Assembly (NCBI GenBank): GCA_000310025.1
Contig: FN649751.1
Span: 5,404,253-5,468,252, forward strand
Length of the DNA: 64,000 nucleotides
Source: Ectocarpus siliculosus
Taxonomy: Eukaryota; Sar; Phaeophyceae; Ectocarpales; Ectocarpaceae
Direction: 5' to 3'
The notes beneath the pieces are model-generated. The model had not been told where the DNA came from. It saw only the letters and a list, made by a program, of their open reading frames with translations, and did no database searches. The position numbers and the translations under genes were made by a program. Of the stretch, positions 1 to 10,629 are shown in pieces (positions within the stretch are counted from its first letter, which is position 1; every line of letters begins with the position of its first letter).

Positions 1-1266
1 CTCCAGTCCAAAGCTAAAACTACTCCAGTCAGTGTACTACATTCCATCCGTCTTTCAAGTCAAAATACCCCCGCGTACAAGAGCCCTTGACAAGTGTAGG
101 GTGATGTAGGATAGTTTTGGGGGGCTGTTTTTCTGTCGTGTTTGGTGTTGATACGTGCGCATATCCAGCTTTACTTTCCACGCACTTTCTTCGTGTTGTT
201 GAAGAAAGGTGTGGTTACAAACATGGTTACAAACATGTGCTGTGCGTTGAACATGCGAATCGGTGCATAGACACAGGTTCGACGGGGGGGGAGATGACGT
301 CCATCGAATCAATTCACTTGTCCCACCGACAGCAGTAGATTGGATCAGAGCTCCTCCTGCCTATATTCCAGGGTACACTCCGGAGTACCTAAAGTCACAC
401 GCCCATCCATGTCAACTGCACATTGATATATCGATCTCACCAACGTGCATACATATATTCATCCACAAATAGACTATCAATGGAGGTGTCCGTTGTATGT
501 GAACACCACCGCGTTTCAGCAGATAACACGCAAAATTGGTGGGTTCGCTGTCAGCACATACATCACGAACCCCGAGGTGATACACAGCAGTCAGTCCTGC
601 GTTGTGGTGTGGTGTAGACCAGGTCTATTGAAACCCATGCGCGTACATACATCTGCGGCCTTGTGGTCCTGAGTGACTAAATGTTACTTTGTCAAAGTAT
701 AGCAGCAAGTGTTTTATTTAGTCCTCGATCCTGCGGGTAAACAAAACAAAAAAAACGAAACAGACTTGGCTGGCAGCCGGTGCCTGACGTACATACAAGA
801 AGAATATTTTTTCCGATCTGAAAGGTTCACAAGTTCAAAGTATCCTCTCGCTCGCTCTCTGTTCACCCCGCCCGCCCGTTGGTCACTACGACACAGTACA
901 CACACAGCATAGTAGCTTGTGTGTGTGAGGTGTCCTTCTTGCTGCTCCCCGAGAAGACAGACAGCAAGCGAGGGAAGGAGAGAGAGCACAGAGAGAGAAC
1001 GTCGGGGCGTGGCATCACCGCTCTTTTTTTTTTTTCGACATCCCCCTCTCCGCCCCTCTCTCTCCACCGGATGGATATTTAGGGATTACCTCCCCCCCTC
1101 CTCCCCATCACACACACCCATAGCTCTTCCGTCTCCTTCCCCGGTTGTCACGCACCACACACCGGGCAGCGACCTTCCCCCCTTTGGCGCAAGCGGAAGA
1201 TATCAACCTCATCATCTTCTACGCGAGGACGAGCTCCCGTTTTCCGTGGTGACGGCAGTACGCACC
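1..1266. other. Upstream region of the beta-helix gene, no gene seen
   Basis: No convincing coding exon is seen on either strand. The last 400 bases before the first ATG are rich in C and T, with several CT-rich runs and a T tract at 1023-1035. This suits a promoter or 5' untranslated region of the gene that starts at 1267. No TATA box or other named regulatory site stands out, so promoter function is inferred from position only. Confidence 0.4.
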
Positions 1267-4200
1267 ATGATGAGGTCCATCCGGACGGCGGCGGCGGCGG
1301 TGCTTTTTTCAGGCTTGGTGAGTCTTCTTTTGCGCAGACTAACGCCGGTCTCCAGCAGAGAAGGAAATTCAGATCAGTTTTCCGCGTCGTAGTGTCCTCC
1401 AACTCCAGTCATCATTTGGTTGTTGTTGCGTCTCGCAGTTCAGTCAGTCAGTCTTTTTCCAACCACGTTGTTTGTTTATTACGGCCCCGAACGCCTGCTG
1501 AATCAACCATTCGCCTAGCTGGCTAGCTAGATGGTGGTCTACAAGATACACAACATACATGCGAACACACAGAACGGCGCACATTTCCTTTCCTCCTGCC
1601 TTTTTTTTTTTTTCTTAAAATGACACCACGAAACTATCTCCATCATAGAAAAGAGTCTGAGACAGATTAGCAATGGATTCATAGCGTCAGAAAAGTACCT
1701 GTATGTCTACGATTTCCCAGACAGCATATAGGGACATCTCCCCTGCGGGTAACAGTCTTTTGTGTTGTCCATCTGTTTATTATTTGATTTATGCGAATCG
1801 TTTACACTTCTTTTTTTGGTGAAATCCGCGTGGTGGGCAACCTTGAGAGACGGAAAGAAGGTAAGAGCCTGAAAAGATACGAGAGACGAGAGCCGCCGCC
1901 GGACGACCGACCACCAACAACCCTCACCTTGCAGTCAACGGCTCCATACAACTATAATAAATAACTGTTAGTTGTATATATAGTGGTCCGATGCACCACC
2001 ACTTGATCCACGGTGAGTGAGTGGTGGATATTGGTCTGTCCATCGTATCTTGGCACCACCACCAGAAGAAGAACCAACCCTCCTCGCTTTGAAAATTTAG
2101 TGACCTCTTCCCGTAATAACTATACTTTGTGTGACGTCCTCCATGTACGTACGTACGTGCATAACGACAGACAGACGTCCCACCTTTGAAAATCCATCCA
2201 TCCATCCTCACACACAGAATACGAGATTCCTCAGGCACAAACCAAACGTGTGGAGTTTGTTCTTTCTCTTCGCCTGCTGCGCAGTGCGTGGCGGGCCCTG
2301 CCGCACTCACTCACTCACTCGCGTTGTTGGCGAACAGCCGTTGATATGCGTTTAGTATGTTGCAACTTTCATCCACCACGTTTCTTCGCATTGATTAATT
2401 TTAGAGTGTATGCGTTGGCTAAATTAGCGCTAATTTCACTTTTTATTCGTTATTTACTCATCTCATCATATATTATATATATTCCGATTTCAAAAGTTTC
2501 CTATAGGAGGAGTATTTGACCTACACAAGTAAGACAGAACACCCAGGTTTGTTTGTAGGTGCACCGAGCTATATTTTGGGAAGTTTACAAGAAACTTCAC
2601 GGAAAAGCGCGTCCCCTACCCACTGAAAATAAACGAGCCTCCATGTCTCTAAATAAATAATAATTAATCGGATCTTGTTAAGGAGGACCCGATTCGCAGG
2701 GTATCCGTCGATTGACTTTTACCAGAATCGGTACACCTTCGCATATGGCGTCAGCTGGATACTGGTTCGAATCTCCTTGGGTGCACGTTTTTTCTCCTGA
2801 CTTGGACATTTTCCCATGGACACCATGTGTGTCAGTCCTGAGAACACCTCTTCTTGGAATCGATCCTATAAAGAACCTTGTGACACTTCCATCGAATTAC
2901 CCGTCCTGGCCACAAGAGGTTCCCAGTTGAGGGTAAATTCTGTGGGTGGAGAGTGTTAAGGAGGACCCGATTCGCAGGGTATCCGTCGATTGACTTTTAC
3001 CAGAATCGGTACACCTTCGCAATCTTCTTTTCACCGTTCGTTCCGTGAAAAAAAGCGTTTTTTTTTCGTTGCGTTTTTAACAATAAAAAAGAACCGGCGC
3101 GCGCGCGGCAGAATGAGGGAGGACAGACAGAGTGAGAGAGAAGGCGAGGAGGCACAACAACCACCTGTCTCTACCGTCGGCTTTCATAACAACAGCAGCA
3201 GCAGCAGTAGTATCAATATAATAAATATCTTTTTGCGAAATGGAGTCGACCGTTTTCCATGTCGACAAACAATACGCGCCTTGCAAATACTGTAGTCACA
3301 GTCTACGTATCTATCTATAGAATATCTATAGAATAGAATACATACATACATACGCGCCTTGCGAATAGTCTACGTATCATCTATAGACAGAGAATGAAAG
3401 CAATACCGAGCGGCCCGCTATGTATAGCACCACAGCAGCAGCACTGCAGCAGCAGCTGTCAGTATACTGTAATCTTTGTAGCATCGCGTCATCATCATCA
3501 TCATCAGCAGCAAATAAAATAATAACAGATCATCATCTTCACTCACTCGGGGAAAATAAATATTCCGGAGTTCATACATACATACGAAGGCCACAGCAGT
3601 CAGTTAGTCAGTCGTATCATCATCCATCGTGTGTTGTTCATGGCTTTAGGTGTCTTCAGTTTGTGGTCGTCCCTCACAATATATAGAGAGCGGAGGCGAG
3701 TGAGTCTAACGCGCCTGCCCTATCTATACTACTGTATTTCTTACACACCCATCCGACGATTCGCGAACAAACAAACGTCGGATAGAGAGAAAGGTATACC
3801 GACCCAACCAAATAGATAGAGTACCAACGGAAGATAGATCTCTTCAACCGCTTTGTAATGATGAGGAGGGGTTTTTTCTTGACTTACAACGTGGACCAGC
3901 GAGTGAGTCTAACGCGCCTGCCCTATCTATACTGTATTTCTTACACACCCATCCGACGATTCGCGAACAAACGTCGGATAGAGAGAAAGGTATACCGACC
4001 CAACCAAATAGATAGATAGATCTCTTCAACCGCTTTGTAATGATGAGGAGGGTTTTTTTCTTGACTTACTACGTGGACCAGCAACTAACTGTGGTTCTTT
4101 CGTTCTGGTCTGCGACCCACGAATCGGTCCCCGCATCCACGCCTTTATTACAAGCAAGCCGGTTCACGCAAGAAACCCAAACTAAATGTGTTCCCCCGGA

Positions 4201-7200
4201 TAATTAACGCAATTACTCACCAATCAACACACTTTTTATACCTATATATAGTGACCCCCACGCTTAGCCGAAGACGGTGACTGACATAGATAGTAGCTGG
4301 AATTTCCGAAAACACCTTTCTACGGTGGTTAGGCGCACTTATTATGTGTCTGGCCAATCAGCGGCCTTCAAGCTGTTCGAGAATTAAAAACTCAAAATAC
4401 CACCCAATACAACACGAACCTTCTTCGGCCGGCCGTAGTTCAACCCCTAAGTGACCTTCGAGCTCTAGGGAACCCAACGAAAAAAACAAAAGTGAAAACG
4501 GCCACCGTTGGAGCGAGTTACGCCCAAAAAGGTGGGATTTCCGGTGTTATGGCCCTTTGGCGTCGTCAGATAGACACCGGATGTACGAAGCAACCGCTCA
4601 GACAGCATCGAAACGGTTTCCGTCGTACATATCTGAGGAAAAGCTTAGATCGTCCCCAACTTTGGCAGCTTGACAGGTATTGATGCTATGAATCTTAAAC
4701 AATATTCTTGAACACTAATCACGAAGTTTTCGCGCTCCTACCGGCTTATTGGGGTCCAACGGATAGGACCCCCGTAAGGCGGTAAGTAAGCCTCAAATAA
4801 AAAAAATCGAATGCGGTCGGCTCCGGTGTAGGGTGTGCAAGGATTGTACAAAGTTTCGTTGCCCAAGGAGCGAAACTGAGGTAGAGCGGTCGATTCAAGC
4901 GTAAAGTTGTGCCCAAACAGCTCATTTTAGTCTAAATCCAAGTAAATGAGGGGTTCACAGAGGAAATTTCAGGTTCTTGTTACAACAAGCAAATCCTTCG
5001 TTCGGTTTTTTGGAGATAGGTCACCAAATTTTGCACACTTGTCCGCAATAAATATCGATGCCAAACTTTTTACGAACGGGATTTTTCTTTTTTAGATTTT
5101 TTTCTTATTCACCGAATATTCAGGGTCCAGCGCAGCCTTTCTGTGCCAGGAACGTGCGGGACCCCGATTATTCGGTGAATAAGAAAAAAATCGAAAAAAC
5201 TCTGTCTAATCTGTCTCAGACTCTTTTCTATGATAGAGATGGTTTCGTTGTGTCATATTAAGAAAAAAAAAAAAACACGCGTGAAAAGTTAGGTATCGAT
5301 CTTGCGGACAAGTGTGCAAAATTGGGTGACCTATCTCCAAAAAAACGAACGAAGGATTTGTGGGGAATAAATTTTGTTTTTCTTGCGTGAACCAGCTTGT
5401 ACCTGGTATTGGCTAACCAACACCAAAAACGTTGTGAGAATACTAACGTTGTGTGTTTCTGTTGTTGTTGGAACCGTTCTGAACCTACAGTAGTAGCAGT
5501 ACCTCTCAAGCAGAACATATATCCAGTACAGTAGTACCTCTCTCTTGTTGCCTAGTCTACTACAGAAACCATTGTCCGTGGCCACAAGGTGGCCCAAACA
5601 ACGGTCGTACGTACACGTGCGTGCGTAGATTGATTCCAAGCAGAGAGAGGGGAGCACAAGACGAAAAAGGACACACACACGTAAAGTATGTATATGCATT
5701 CCAGCACTCACTCGCGAAGAACCTACACAACTAGCTAGCTCCACCGCAGGAGAAAACAAAACAACAGCGAGAGGACGACGTGTGAGCCTCACAGAGAAAA
5801 CAGGCACAAACGTTCTGTGAAAACAACGAATAGAAAGCCCACATTGCCCCGACCGAACACTCGCCAGCGGGATTCGAAAACAATGAATCAAGCGAGCTAT
5901 GCCAGGGAGCTCTCTGCCGGATTTGTAAACGATATGAACGGCCTTCCGTAGACACAGCAATAACTATACCATCTCTACTTTCCGTCCTCCGTGGAATGCT
6001 CTGAGTTTTCATTCGCATTATGCATAATATCCCGTGGTATCGACAGAGTCGCCCGTACTAGTCTATCCTCTTTGCTCCAATTTTTGTTTTCTGTTGTACT
6101 GCTGTAGTACGGTAGTGCCTACATAGGGTAATAGCCTCAAACTGCGTTCGCCTGTAACCAACGGCAAATTAATTGCCTTGTAGAGCGGGGAAGAGAGGCT
6201 AGAACCACTCTTTTCGAGGAGGCAACTTGTTTGTGCCCAAACTGCACATACATGCCCCATGACTTGTCGCTCACGTAAGCCCCGTGTACCCTCCCTGTCT
6301 CCTGTTCTCGCCCCCCCCTCCCCCCCCCAACCGCAGGTGATTGCTCCCGCAACGGCGACAACCTATGAGATTTCCCCAGGCGATGACTACGAGGAAACTT
6401 GCCTCAAGATGGTTCAGCCCGGAGACACCTGTTACTTCCTTTCCGGCGACCACAAGTTTGACGGCATGACCCAAGTGCACGGGACGGAGAAAAACCGCAT
6501 CACCCTCACCGGAGATTCGGACGCGTGCCTCAAGGGCTCCAACACCCAGGACCGCTTGTTTCAGATCGCCCACGACTACTACACGGTCAAGGACATCTGC
6601 TTCGACGGCTACCACGAAGACGACGACGAGTACGTGTCGAGCGCGATCTACATCCTGGGGGCAGACAAGGCCAGGAAAAAGGACAGCAACGGAGAGAAGG
6701 CTTCCGTCACCGGGACTCAGCTGTTCGACCTGGAGATCAAGAACTTCGACGAAGAGTGCATTCACTTCCGGTACTTCGTGACCCAGACCGAGGTTAGCGG
6801 ATGCACCGTCCAGCACTGCGGCAAGCATTCGTTTGAGGAAGGAGGAGGGGGGAAGGTGGGCGAAGGTATCTACATCGGCACTGCTCTGGACCAGGTCGAC
6901 GACAACAAGGTGAGCCGAGATCTACGACAAACCCACCCATGGCATGGCATGTGGCTATGCACATTTGTTCTTTTCGAGGGGAGGAGAGGAGAGGGGGGTG
7001 GGGTGGGGGGGGGGTACTCATAGCCCTGCATGCCGTAGTCGTTAGACCATTGACCTCGCATCCCGACAAAGGGGGGGCGGGGGTGATGTATGACGGGTTT
7101 ACATGGCATGTGCTCTTGTTTCTGTGTCTGGTCTACCAATCGTTTCATAATCAATCCTGCTTTACTTTTTCCGTGAGTATCGATGCAAGCGTACGCGTGT

Positions 7201-10200
7201 CTTCATATTTTTTCCCGAAGGGTGCGTGAAGGTCAATAGTCTGCCGCCGACCCGTGTCAAAGCTCAACACGGAAAACCGTTTCTGCATCACCCCATTGAA
7301 AGCTAGTCACCTTTTCCCATCATCAGCAGTATCTTACATGCCCGTATCTTGTGGGGTACAGCAGTATTTAGTCGACCCCGCTTCCTTGACGCAAGGAATC
7401 ATCGTTTAGACTGAGGGCACGGTTAACTCACTCCCAGCTTATGTGGAGGCAGTTCATTCCTTAGCTGGCGCGCCTGTAGCTGGGCGGGCCTAGTTATGTA
7501 CCCGCCATGAGGGTGCTTTTGCAGAGGGATTCAATCGGGAACGGCTTGACCCTTCCAGCCACCGGTTATCGTCAGGAAGCCTCACCACATATATTTGTTT
7601 TTGACCGTTTGCTGCTCAACAGTGTATCCGCGTTCAAAGCCGACGACCGCCGTGTTTCTCCCAACAGCTTCTTGTATCGTGCGGTTCTAGTTAGTGTTGT
7701 TGCATCGTTTTCAAAAGGCCGTGCCAAATGTTCTGTACTTTGCACCACATGGGGATGAATTTTGCGCTGGATTGGGGGGTGGTCGCTCAATTCAACACAA
7801 TGCCAGTCGTTCATATAAATCGAAGTACCCGACAGAACAAGAGGCCCTCCCTACACCCCCCGTCTGCAGCGAGCACCAGCACCGCCGCCCTCTTCGCTGC
7901 TCCTGCCCTGCTTTGATTCCTCCTCGCTGACCGTATGCTGTTCTTACCCCCGCCGCCGCTATCTACACCCCAAACCCCGCGATCGGCACACAGACCCCAG
8001 AGCCCAAGCTCAGGACCGTTTCGGCCGACAACATCGACGCAGACGTGACGAAGCACAACTGGATCCACCACAACACCTTCCGCACGTACGGCAACGAGTG
8101 CGTCGACATCAAGGAGGGGAGCAGGGAGAACCTCGTCGAGTACAACATCTGTGAGCAACAGCATGACGCCAACTCGGGGTGTTTCGGCTCCCGTGGCTCG
8201 GCGAACACCTTCCGCTGGAACAAGATCAGCCACTGCGTGGGGGCCGGCTTCCGGTTCGGCGGTGACGCGGATTACGGGGTGGACAACAACGCGTACGGCA
8301 ACGAGATTAACGACGCGGCGTACGGGGCCTACAACGTCATGGCGTACCCCCAGGGACAGATCTGCAAGAACAAGCACAGCGACATCGATTATGCAGTGAG
8401 TCAACGCCTGCCCCCCTCCCCCCAACGTTGTTTGTCTTCCTCGCTAGAAGGCATAGCATTTGAATAGCGGTGGCTGGCTACAACGCACGGTACGTTCCCT
8501 GATTGTCGTGGTGTGGTAAGATGGCACACAACGCCGCTCGATGATGCAGCAGCGGATGTTCGTTTTTGTTACACCCAGTGTTCGGAAATGCCAGCCTTGA
8601 GACCCTGCTATGTTCGGCCAGAAGTTGTCCACGTTCGGAAGCGACTCGGCCGCTGCTGCTGTGTAACGGCGGTGTATGTATTTAGTCGCTCTGCTTCGCT
8701 CCGGTCTCCTGTCTAATCTCGAACCCCCACCCCGCGCACCGACTCTGCTGCGTCGTGTCGTATGTGTCGGGCTTCAGTTCGTGGGCGACTACAAAAAAAA
8801 CTTCGACTCCGAAGCGGCGATTGCCGACTGCCCCGACGGCAGCACGCCCGGTGACATCGAAAACTTCTCCTCCAGCGAGCTCCCGGATGACTGGGACGAC
8901 CAGGTTGTCGGCGCCACCACCACCTCCTCCTCTTCGGGAGCCGGCGACGACGGTGGAGATGACGGAGATGACGGAGATGATGACGATGACGACGAGGCTG
9001 ACGATGACGACGACGACGCAAAAACGGTAAGAGGTTTCGCGGACGACACAGAGGTCGGGATCCTCTGCGCCGGCGTGAACTGCCTGCCCGGCGTGCGCGC
9101 GGCCACCGCCGAGGAGGAGAAGATCTTCGAGATCGGCACCAACTCCATGGCCGGCACGTCCGGCGAGGGAGAGTGCGGGGTGGTGGCGTCCATCGGGAAG
9201 GTGAAGGTCGAGCACGTGGACAACATCGACCCCTCGACGAGCCCGAGCAACCTCTTCGACGGGGATATCGACACGTACTTCTCCATCAACCGCGAGAGCA
9301 CGAGCATGATCATGGAGCTCGAGGTGGAGCAGGAGGTCGACGGCATCTCCATCTCCTTCTTCATGAAGGACCCCTCCGAGGACCGGGTCCAGACCTTCAG
9401 CGTCTCCGTGCGCGCCGCCGACGACACCGAGTACACGACCGTCATCTCCGACAGGACGTCGTCCGGCGAGAAGGACGTCCACCAGCACTTCACGTTCACT
9501 GGCACGACTACCAAGTACATCAAGCTCACGACCAACGGCAACACGTTCAACAAGTAAGGCTTTCGCTTCTTCCTCCTCCGTGCCGTGCTGAAACAAACAT
9601 AAAAAAAAAAAGAGCCTTGGATTTTTCGGGGCGTTGACAACAAGTTTATTGTTGTGGAAGGTTGTTGTTCTCTCGTGCGTGTGCTGCGTGGGAAAGAAAA
9701 GAAGAAAAGAGGAGACATTAATTCGATTTTGGCTTGTCTTGGCGGCGGGGCAGGTGTTTGCTTGGTTGGCTCCATTTGTTTTAGAGATGGTTGAGGGCGA
9801 AAACAAGAGCTTTAAGCCTGTTGGCCGCATGCTCACCGCAACAATATACCTTCTGTGATTTTGTGCTCCCTGAACAATCTAGTTCTTTTCTCCTAGTATT
9901 GTAGGCAATCAATCTTAGCGCCCCGTACGTCAGCAGCCGGCCGGAGTCCTTCCATACACCAAATGCACCCCCCGAAATCCCCCGTTAGCTCAGAACAACT
10001 TTTGTGTACTGGTCCCCTTCTCTCATTCCCCCTGTCTTGGCCTCAACCCCCCCCCCCCCCGATGCCTCCCTTCGATATCGACACGCAGTTGGTCTGCCTT
10101 CAACGAGTTCGAGGTCTGCGGGGAGGAAGTGGAGTCCAACGCCCTGTTTTCGGGAATTAGAGCGGCCAAGAAGAAGCTCGCGCAGCTCGAGGGCGACTCG

Positions 10201-10629
10201 GTGTGCGTCGAGCCCGTGAAGCTGGCCGTGCAGAACGCCCACGTCACCGACAGCAGCGATTCCAACAACGTCAGGTCGATCTTCGACCTCAACTTCCACA
10301 CCTGGTGGGCGTCCGCAAACACCCAGAACGAGAACCCCATGGAAAACGCTAAGATCAGGCTGCACTTCCAGGGGGACCAGAACGTGTCGTACGTCAAGAT
10401 TGCCTTCTTTGATGGGCACCTGGCCAGCTACCACATGGACTTGTACAAGAGGGCCGCGGCAAATAAGGAGTGGACAAGCGTTCTGACGGGGCAGGTGGTC
10501 GAAGCTGTGTCCACGTTCCAGACTTTCACCATCGAGGAGACGGGTGTCAACGTTTTGTACATCGTTGGCCTGGGGAACGACGTCGGGAACAAGTTCAAGG
10601 TTTCCGAGGTCGAGGTTTACGGTTGCTAG
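1267..10629 (+). CDS. Secreted right-handed beta-helix protein with two CBM32/discoidin-like domains
   Basis: Five exons: 1267-1317, 6337-6909, 7994-8395, 8778-9553 and 10089-10629, giving about 780 aa. Exon 1 supplies a signal peptide (MMRSIRTAAAAVLFSGL) that continues in phase into VIAPATA, with a likely cleavage site after ATA. Exons 2-3 form a beta-helix with repeated short turns and many Asn, Asp and Gly; typical stretches are NWIHHNTFRTYGNECVDI and GAGFRFGG. An acidic Asp-rich linker follows (about 8940-9020). Two beta-sandwich modules come next. The first ends NNWSAFNEFEVCG, the second VGNKFKVSEVEVYGC, and both match the closing strand of CBM32/F5-8C modules carried by alginate lyases. 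All junction phases agree (0, 0, 0, 2). The role is probably binding, and perhaps cleaving or modifying, an extracellular polysaccharide such as alginate. No catalytic residues were assigned, so a lyase or epimerase label would be speculative. Exon 1 lies 5 kb upstream and is the least certain exon. Confidence 0.82.
2676..3021. mobile_element. TRIM-like miniature LTR element, looks whole
   Basis: Two identical 68-bp direct repeats (2676-2743 and 2954-3021) begin TG and end CA. They flank a 210-bp interior with no coding capacity. The element is bracketed by a 4-bp target duplication, atct (2672-2675 and 3022-3025). Just inside the left repeat is a tRNA-like stretch starting at 2746 (TGG..., with GGTTCGAATCTCC at 2767) that could act as a primer-binding site. 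A purine-rich stretch (GTGGGTGGAGAG) lies directly before the right repeat. This is the layout of terminal-repeat retrotransposons in miniature (TRIM). Identical ends suggest a young insertion. It sits in intron 1 of the beta-helix gene. Confidence 0.75.
3696..4082. repeat. Tandem duplication of about 0.2 kb, two copies
   Basis: A 203-bp unit starting gcgagtgagtctaacgcg at 3696 is repeated at 3899. The second copy is about 184 bp and differs by small deletions, for example of a CAAA and of part of a GATA-rich tract. Both copies contain the same short inverted motif, CCGACGATT...ACGTCGGAT. The unit lies in intron 1 of the beta-helix gene and has no coding signal. Confidence 0.8.
4083..4989. 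other. Intronic sequence, nothing recognised
   Basis: AT-richer intron sequence between the tandem duplication and the palindromic element. Only short unsupported reading frames are present, and no repeats or known motifs were seen. Confidence 0.4.
4990..5360. mobile_element. Palindromic foldback / MITE-like element
   Basis: The left end (caaatccttcgttcg at 4990) is the exact reverse complement of the right end, which closes at 5360. Complementarity continues inward through ttttttggagataggtcacc, gcacacttgtccgcaa, atcgat and ttcttattcaccgaat. The centre is near 5140, around gggtccagcgcagcctt. The right arm holds about 60 bp not matched on the left (roughly 5205-5265). No clear target-site duplication is seen. 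It could be a non-autonomous DNA transposon (foldback MITE) or a hairpin small-RNA source. It lies in intron 1 of the beta-helix gene. Confidence 0.7.
7014..7065 (-). repeat. tRNA-like short repeat (SINE-like), copy 1
   Basis: On the minus strand this reads ggtcaatggtctaacgacta...gcatgcagggctatgagtac followed by a long C-rich run. TGGTCTAACGAC resembles a tRNA A-box (RNA polymerase III promoter). Related copies lie at 23851 and 25109, always in introns and next to a C-rich tract. A tRNA-derived SINE fragment is the simplest reading. Confidence 0.5.

Noticed and set aside
8682-9836. Minus-strand open frame of 384 codons over beta-helix gene exon 4
   Set aside because: It is the mirror of a GC-rich coding exon on the plus strand whose domains are recognised, so it is an antisense artefact.
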